In this document: positions 57,789 to 64,000 of the stretch, one piece after another
Numbering within the stretch: the stretch's first letter is position 1
Layout of the letters: each line of letters opens with the position of its first letter
Notes under the pieces: model-generated
Told to the model about the DNA's origin: nothing
Database searches by the model: none
Seen by the model: the letters and a program-made list of their open reading frames with translations, nothing else
Assembly: GCA_032717465.1 (NCBI GenBank)
Contig: CM064713.1
Coordinates: 13,248,872 to 13,312,871 of the forward strand
Origin: Coenobita brevimanus
Taxonomy: Eukaryota; Arthropoda; Malacostraca; Decapoda; Coenobitidae
DNA length: 64,000 bases
Reading direction: 5' to 3'
Program-made: the position numbers and the translations under genes

Positions 57789-58237
57789 TTAGTCTATACA
57801 GCAGATCCACTATGGCTGCTGGTGCTGTGTTGGAGTAACTCACATTTTGGTGTTGTATACAGTATATGGTACACGAGTGTACCGGTTCCCCACCTAACCT
57901 AACTAGCCAAGTTCACCACAACAGGACACAGTTCATCTGATCCACTGTGGTTGCTGGTGTGGTGCTTGGGAAATTAGGTGTTGCTGTTGCACATATGGCA
58001 ATTATTGTACACATGATTGTCAATCTTCTTGCTTTCCACATGCCCTGTCTTTTACCACCTAGTTTTATCATCATCACTTACCAACTGTTGCTGCTTGTGT
58101 GCTGTTGGCCTAATTCAGGTAGTGGTGATGTGACCACAAAGTTATATTTGGTTTAGCACATTCACAAAACATAAACATCATTGATTAACAAATATTATCA
58201 CAAACTATGGCTGTCCCTTAAGGGTACAGTATATACA

Positions 58238-58521
58238 GGGTGTCCCTAGAGTTATATCAAAAACTTTGAGAAATGACAGATGAGGGAGTTCTAAGCAAAA
58301 GATGTTATATGAACATGTGGCCAAATCTCAACCGTTACGGGGCTACAATTACTGATGACCTTATGGGCGAAAATGGTCTCCTTCATAATTCGCCCATAAG
58401 GTCATCAGTAACTGTAGCTCAGTAACGGTTGGGATTTGGACACATGTTCATATAACATTTTTTCCTTAGAATTCCCTCCTCTATCATTTCCCAAAGTTTT
58501 TGACTTAACTCTCGGGACACC

Positions 58522-58524
<3 letters not shown>
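58238..58524. mobile_element. 287-bp foldback MITE, TA-flanked
   Basis: The ends are CAGGGTGTCCC and GGGACACCCTG, with arms of about 135 bases and a loop of about 17. TA lies at 58236-58237 and 58525-58526. D1 lacks it. A (TA)n tract follows directly. Termini of this form are typical of Tc1/mariner-type MITEs. Confidence 0.85.
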
Positions 58525-58561
<37 letters not shown>

Positions 58562-59486
58562 ATTAATACTTTGCCACAAGAACACAGCCCTTCCATATTT
58601 CCTATTGAAACCAGTCTTTCACAGGCTACTTGTTGTGCTTCCTAAATTACCATAATCACAGGGATTATTTTTTTTATGACACATCATACATTCCCTCACT
58701 CCCACGAAAGTACCAGCAACAGCAAGTCTTGCTGCCAAACTCTCCACATGCATGTCTTACTTTTGGCATAATTTGAACTTCCCAAATGATATGTTAGGTT
58801 TGGAAAATTTCAGTTAAGTTAGGATTGGTTACATTAGGAATGGATTGGTTAGGTTAGGATAGGATTGGATTGGCTGTTGGAATAAGTTAGCTTATAATAC
58901 ATTAGATTAGGTTTATTAAGACTCAAGCTTGGGATTTGGACTGACAGGTATCTGAGGGGTGTCTAGGTTAGGTTAAGTGGCAATCCTAGGTGCTTAAAAT
59001 CACGGGGGTGAGGGGGTGAAGCCTCCAGTTAGGATACCCTAGCTAAGGATGGGTTAGGTTAGGCTGGATCATTAGGCATCCTATAAATATGAATGTCTGA
59101 TGCACTAACGCGTCCCGTCGGCAAGACAGTCAGTAATCAACGCATCGTCAGTAAACAGGCTGCCACAGGCAAACTGGCGGCTTCCTTAAATAACACAAAA
59201 GTGTATTTTTATTTACTCTACGCATTTTGTAGTCTAAAATAACAAGATAACTATGTTCCCCATGGTTATTACTTTCCCGAAGTTCATGAGACTGTAAGGA
59301 GACAGTTGTAATCGCCACACCCATTTCACAGAATCAAAAAATATTATTATAATAATAATAATAATAATAATAATGAAAGAAAAAAAAATGAGTGTCCATT
59401 AAAAGAAATAGTACAGAGAAAAGTAGTAACACAGGAGGAATTGTAGGTAAATAAAGAGAGCAAATTGTATTTTTCCCACTTTAGAT

Positions 59487-59655
59487 CAGGGGGGCAGGGG
59501 GGCTCAGTGGTAGAGCGTCGGACTCGGGACCGAGGGGTCGTGTGATAGAGCAACGCCCGTTAGCTGTCATGCCGGAAGGGGTAGCGCCCTCCTGTCACCT
59601 AGCAGGGCTATATGATCTAATAAGGTATAGCTCGGGGGAACATTTCCCTTTTCCC
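59487..59655 (+). mobile_element. tRNA-derived SINE, second copy of the family at 7209
   Basis: It starts GGGGGGCAGGGGGGCTCAGT (box A-like GGCTCAGTGGTAGAGCG) and ends ATAGCTCGGGGGAAC. D1 has the empty site at 2725-2735 (CCCCTTTAGAGCAG). The flanks CCCACTTTAGA and CCCCTTTGGA are the probable target duplication. Confidence 0.8.
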
Positions 59656-59719
59656 CTTTGGAGCAGAGGGGCCTGAGGCTGGGCTGGTGTAGTGCAGAAC
59701 ACTTAAGGACAGGAGGCTG

Positions 59720-60000
59720 ACCTACGCCCCTGGTAATGTCTACAAGACAGAAATACCTGTGGGACTCCAACCACAGTGCACAGCCACAGGCCACTGTGCA
59801 TTCTGACCCAACAGCTCTACTACCACACCACCATTAAAAAGGTAACAAAAGTGGTAACAAAGTAACAAATAACTCAGCACAGAAAGTATACTCCCTCTGG
59901 CTACCTCTGGGACTTGAACCACAGCACATTTTGACCCGAGGGCTCTACCTCCACGCCACCATTAAAAAAAGTAACAAAGTGGGTAAAAAAGTGAGTAACA
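59720..60000 (-). mobile_element. tRNA-like SINE units (D2 copy)
   Basis: Counterpart of 2790-3030. Box B at 59910-59925 is a perfect GGTTCAAGTCC on the minus strand, with GGCGTGGAGGTAGAGC as the box A region. Confidence 0.5.
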
Positions 60001-60170
60001 AGTAACATCAAAGAAAGTAAATGTCCCTCCAATAAGACAGAGTAAACTGAGAGTAACAAATAACATCAGAGAGTAATGTCTGTCCATAGAGATAATTCTC
60101 AGCACTAAGCAAAAAGACAAAACAAAATGTAGATTCCATTAAAGTAAAACAAAAACTTATAATATGAATC

Positions 60171-60720
60171 AAATCACACCAGGTGTGGGGGTGCGGCCTG
60201 CCGCTGTGTGGGGTGGTGGTAGATCACACCAAGTGTGGGGGTGGGGCCTGCCGCTGTGTGGGGTGGTGGTAAATTACACCAGGTGTGGGGGTGGGGCCTG
60301 CCGCTGTGTGGGGTGGTGGTAAATCACACCAGGTGTGGGGGTGGGGCCTGCCGCTGTGTGGGGTGGTGGTAAATCACACCAGGTGTGGGGGTGGGGCCTG
60401 CCGTTGTGTGGGGTGGTGGTAAATCACACCAGGTGTGGGGGTGGGGCCTGCCGCTGTGTGGGGTGGTGGTAAATCACACCAGGTGTGGGGGTGGGGTCTG
60501 CCGCTGTGTGGGGTGGTGGTAAATCACACCAGGTGTGGGGGTGGGGCCTGCCGCTGTGTGGGGTGGTGGTAAATCACACCAGGTGTGGGGGTGGGGCCTG
60601 CCGCTGTGTGGGGTGGTGGTAAATCACACCAGGTGTGGGGGTGGGGCCTGCCGCTGTGTGGGGTGGTGGTAAATCACACCAGGTGTGGGGGTGGGGCCTG
60701 CCGCTGTGTCTCGTGGTGGT
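60171..60720. repeat. 50-bp minisatellite, 11 units
   Basis: Units start every 50 bases from 60171. They differ by single bases. The last unit contains the T2 stop codon, so the array forms the T2 3' end. Confidence 0.97.
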
Positions 60721-61417
60721 AGCGGTGGTTCAGGTACAGTGCCGAGACACTGACCAACAGTTTGACCACAAACCACGCCACCACCCCCACCCAAGCCCCA
60801 TTCCACACCTCCCACACCTCTATCACCCCAACTATGGCCTCCAGGGGGTGAAGCAGCTGGGCACAATAGATGGCACTCAGTGCCAGCTGCCAACTCAGCA
60901 TACTGACACCCAGCATTACACTCAGCACCAACAGGACAACCTGAAACACGTCATTTTTGACAAACCAAAAGCCAACCCAAGTGGTGAGGAACCAACAGTG
61001 ATAAACAATAAGCCAAGTTAGACCCGCGTTGAGCTCATACCGCAATTGTGAAGAAATTACCATCCCGGTCAATTCAGACAACATTAGCCTACCGGGATAG
61101 TGACTATATTGTTCTCCTAATGACTTAATTGCCCAGTTAAGCCTTGATGGCTCAATATTATGTCGCAAAATTGTGTCTAGAGGAACACCATTCTCAACAA
61201 ATTTGTCAACAATATCAGAAATATCCTTACGGAAATAGGGAACACATGTTTTGACAAAAATGGTGAAACCTAAATCAGTAAGTGACACAATTACGAAGCA
61301 ACAAGTTATGAGTACGAACAATATCTTTTTGAGGAGGGGCCGAATCCCGTTATTGTTGACGGGGATAGTGGTGGGGCGGTAGACCCCGTTGTCCATGTGT
61401 ACAACTGTGTGCCACAT
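60674..61417 (-). CDS. Tetraspan membrane protein T2, intact single-exon ORF
   Basis: 247 residues from ATG at 61415-61417 (context CCAAAATGTGG). Four hydrophobic spans lie at about 32-55, 133-153, 158-185 and 207-229. A long first loop of about 75 residues (VPYFRKDISDIVDKFVENGV onward) separates spans one and two. The last codons (QRQAPPPHLV) lie in the terminal minisatellite unit, so the C-terminus is set by the repeat. It is nearly identical to T1 where both survive, and T1 shows what breaks look like. The family is unknown to me. The topology suggests a small multi-pass protein of the plasma or an internal membrane. The start was chosen because the sequence upstream of it switches from T1-like to promoter sequence. 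Confidence 0.7.
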   Translation of the reverse strand: MWHTVVHMDNGVYRPTTIPVNNNGIRPLLKKILFVLITCCFVIVSLTDLGFTIFVKTCVPYFRKDISDIVDKFVENGVPLDTILRHNIEPSRLNWAIKSLGEQYSHYPGRLMLSELTGMVISSQLRYELNAGLTWLIVYHCWFLTTWVGFWFVKNDVFQVVLLVLSVMLGVSMLSWQLALSAIYCAQLLHPLEAIVGVIEVWEVWNGAWVGVVAWFVVKLLVSVSALYLNHRYHHETQRQAPPPHLV

Positions 61418-61566
61418 TTTGGGAGGAGCTTACCAAAACTTAATCGTAAGCTATATCACAATCCAATATCGTACTACACAGTACGATTAATTTTAACCTT
61501 ACTAACCGTTATAAAATTACGGGTCACAATGAAAATGCGAGAGCGCGGACAACACACCCTCTCGCT

Positions 61567-61650
61567 AACTCGTCCACTAGAGTCGCTCACGCAGGTGCTC
61601 ACCTTTTATAGCCCCAAGACGCCGGAAGTGGATATTATGAATACTTCGCG
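61567..61650 (-). promoter_or_regulatory. TATA promoter of T2
   Basis: On the minus strand CACTTCCGGCGTCTTGGGGC precedes TATAAAAGG (61602-61610). It matches the T3 promoter almost base for base. The distance to the ATG is about 190 bases. Confidence 0.65.
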
Positions 61651-62544
61651 CTGCCAATATTTCGTTATTTTTCCTCCATAATTACCTCAGTGCCATTCAA
61701 ACCCTTTAAACTTACATATTTTAAGAAAAACAAAAATCCTTACTCTTAACTTAATAAATTAAGATCGATTTAGTGTTAAAATAGCATAATAAGAAAGGTC
61801 AAGTAGGTAATATTTTCGAGACTGCCTTTTTTTCGGTCGTATCAACTTAAATTCAAATCTGCGTTTGTATTTTTGAATGCACCACAGCAAAGGCAACATA
61901 AACTAGCCATATTGTTTTGTGAATATTCATTGTTTCCTTTTTCATTTCCTAACTATTGTTTCTTCAAAGAAGACAGAAATAAATAACTTTTCACAAAGAC
62001 TTCTCCAACCTCCTTGGAAAATATCATGCATAGTTATGACACCTACCACAATACTAACCTACTGGCCTGTGACTCCATATCCTTTCCATAGCACCTCTTC
62101 GTGACTAGCACCATAGTCTATGTTAGTGCTAATCTCTTATTACAGCACAACACTGAAGATGGTTAGATGGCAATTTTACGCCAAGTTAAAGTAAACAGAG
62201 TTTAGTATCGTCACTATTTACTTTCCTCTAACTTCTCCTAAAGGCCTTACTTTGATCAGCTGGATTGGTGATAATTACAGTATAAGGGAAAAACATTCAA
62301 GCACCAGATTCTGTGGCTACTAATGGTGCTTTTAATAACAAAATCAAACAATTTATGGATGCTGTGAACTCTCTTCAGCTACAATTAGGGTGAGGTGGGG
62401 GTCAACCCTACTATTAGTGGCAAAATATTACACCAAACATTCAGATAAAGGTTTTATTATGAAATGTAAATATCAAAAGAACCTTCAGGAATAGGGCTAT
62501 CTTTGGTATGGTTATCACTCCTTTTGAAAAAACATAAGTTGACT

Positions 62545-62763
62545 TAAAAGTGTATTTTCAAAAAGGTAGCCATATGTATAGACAGCAGGGGTGAGGCCTA
62601 CATCCTATTTGGCAACACTTTAACGTGTTACCAAAGTAAATCTAAGTTTATATATGAAGTAGGCAATGTAAGAATTCAGAGCAGAGACATTTATCTACTC
62701 TATGACTTTCATATTGCCTTACAAGCAACACAAAAATTTAATATTCCATTATTAAATGTTTAA
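62545..62763 (+). other. Conserved ORF of the E cassette, copy in E3
   Basis: It reads AYILFGNTLTCYQSKSKF and ends PLLNV, with the same stop as E1 and E2. The product is unknown. Confidence 0.35.
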
Positions 62764-63717
62764 CCTGGCTGAATACTGAAATGTGGTGCTAAATTATTGT
62801 AAAAGTAAAGGACATATGCTGTCCCAGTACAAAAATGTTGGCCACATGTTACAGAAATATATATGCCATGAATGAAGAAAAACAGGCCAGGTTAAGACGT
62901 AGGACTGTTATTATTTAAAAAAGATATATGCTATAACACTACATAAATAAAGGTGAAGGTACACACTGCACTCTTTAATCTACCTCGGGTGTTATGCCAG
63001 CATGTTAATCTGATGTTACAAGTCTACTTCATATTGTACTGAGTTAGAGCCACACTGAATTTAATTATTCTGGCAAGCCTGTGTTTTACCTCCCCCCCAT
63101 TTGCAAGGCATGTTGATAAACCTGTGAAAGACATATTACGTGAGTTCTTCACATACAAATCACCTTACTAATACTGTATTTTGTAATTTGTGGTGGACTG
63201 TAGAGAAATGAATTGGTATTGTACGCCCTACAACTATCGGTAAAAATAAAATGACACAATATCTTTATTGGGTTATAGGCCAAATAATTCAATCTGCAAG
63301 GCTCAACTGCATATCCCATATCAACAAAATTATACATATATCCCTGCAACAAAATAGTACCGTATATGACTGAAAATCATGTTGCACCAAACACATGTAC
63401 ATAATTTCATGCTGGATTGCTAGCAGTAATGTTCTGTGAGTATCCAGGTACCTTCTAGGTATTTATTTTGTATGATGTGTCCACTACCCACGCCATAAAA
63501 TTTATAAATTCGACACAGGCCTCGGGTTTCGATGGTCATCAATTTCTTCATATATATTATAGTAGCTAAGTAGACAGACTCTAATTACGACACAAGCCCT
63601 ACCATCAGAATCTACCAGTATTCACTGTCGATATACGTTGCATCAGCAGTGCTAAATGTTATACCAGATATCTAAAAAACTGAAAACTCACCTCCCACAT
63701 CCAGCTTTCCACATGTA

Positions 63718-63993
63718 CAGGCTATAAAAAAAGTTTCGGCACCCTTACGACACGATACATTATGATACACCACACGAAGCATTCTGAATCATCTGAATTT
63801 CGGTGTGCGCTTGGTATCCCTGGCCCTGTTTTGCTGGTGTGTGTTACTTCGTCCGCTAATAATGAAATCCAGTGGCAGAGTGAGAGAGGTACAGGGGTAT
63901 CAACCACACCACGTATTCTCGCCGTCTGTAACAGTGATCGTTGCGAAAGGTATCAGAGCAGGGGGTGCCGAAAATTTTTTTAGAGGGTGTACA
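63718..63993. mobile_element. Tc1/mariner-type MITE, 276 bp, TA-flanked
   Basis: The left end CAGGCTATAAAAAAAGTTTC and GGCACCC is matched inverted on the right (GGGGGTGCCGAAAATTTTTT). E1 and E2 read CAGATGTAAACATGG at this point. Here CACATGTA precedes and TAAACA follows the element, so TA (63716-63717 and 63994-63995) is the target duplication. It removes the start codon context of the E3 first exon. Confidence 0.8.
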
Positions 63994-64000
63994 GTAAACA

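Larger units (their letters stand above)
57792..61432. repeat. Segmental duplication copy D2
   Basis: Collinear with D1. It lacks the Tigger-like element and the LINE complex of D1, and adds a foldback MITE, a SINE, an (AAT)n tract at 59342-59373 and nine extra minisatellite units. Confidence 0.8.
61567..63995. repeat. Segmental duplication copy E3
   Basis: Collinear with E2 from the promoter to the MFTSG-type exon, and with E1 from about 61970. It is interrupted by a MITE just before the window ends. Confidence 0.85.

Noticed and set aside
60171..60720. CRISPR array
   Set aside because: The 50-bp units are directly tandem with no spacers, and the context is eukaryotic.

Overview
The window is eukaryotic nuclear DNA, most likely from an arthropod and probably a decapod crustacean. 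That placement is an inference. It rests on dense (CA)n, (ATT)n and (TA)n microsatellites, several large minisatellites, dispersed TTAGG-type telomere-like motifs, RTE-like and CR1/Jockey-like LINEs, tRNA-derived SINEs, and piggyBac, PIF/Harbinger, Tc1/mariner/pogo and hAT relics. There is no operon structure, and almost no long ORF outside transposons and repeats.

Layout. (1) 1-8322 is segmental copy D1: a PIF/Harbinger-like element cut by the window edge, a Tigger/pogo-like insert, tRNA-like SINE units, a 50-bp minisatellite, and a tetraspan membrane-protein pseudogene (T1) split by a 4.2-kb LINE that itself holds an RTE fragment and a SINE. (2) 8873-13540 holds an RTE LINE and three tandem arrays. 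(3) 13536-19418 is segmental copy E1, with an intronless protein-kinase-like ORF carrying one nonsense codon and a 205-bp foldback MITE. (4) 19421-30320 is mostly repeats: a 35-bp array, a 2.6-kb G/C-rich array next to a coiled-coil coding segment, SINEs, microsatellites and a pogo relic. (5) 30577-33976 is an RTE LINE that has lost its RT catalytic Asp pair. (6) 35129-36110 is an intact tetraspan gene (T3) with a TATA promoter, followed by segmental copy E2 (36028-40706). (7) 42065-54300 is a nest of transposons: a 45-bp array split by a LINE, and an RTE LINE split by a 4.1-kb piggyBac element and a 2.3-kb TA-flanked element. (8) 54535-57120 is LINE debris. (9) 57203-61432 is segmental copy D2, with a second intact tetraspan gene (T2) whose promoter matches that of T3. 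It runs into segmental copy E3, which ends in a TA-flanked MITE at the window edge.

The plausible host genes are the three minus-strand tetraspan genes, the kinase-like ORF, a coiled-coil segment near 25.4-25.9 kb, and a short conserved first exon seen in three copies. The local duplications act as natural filled-site/empty-site pairs: comparing D1 with D2 and E1 with E2 and E3 gives junctions, target duplications and relative timing for several insertions without outside data. The most unusual biological signal is the tetraspan family. Two distantly related ORFs sit behind the same duplicated TATA promoter, and one of them looks like a promoter-capture chimera. The kinase ORF likewise sits between a shared upstream region and a conserved start-codon exon.
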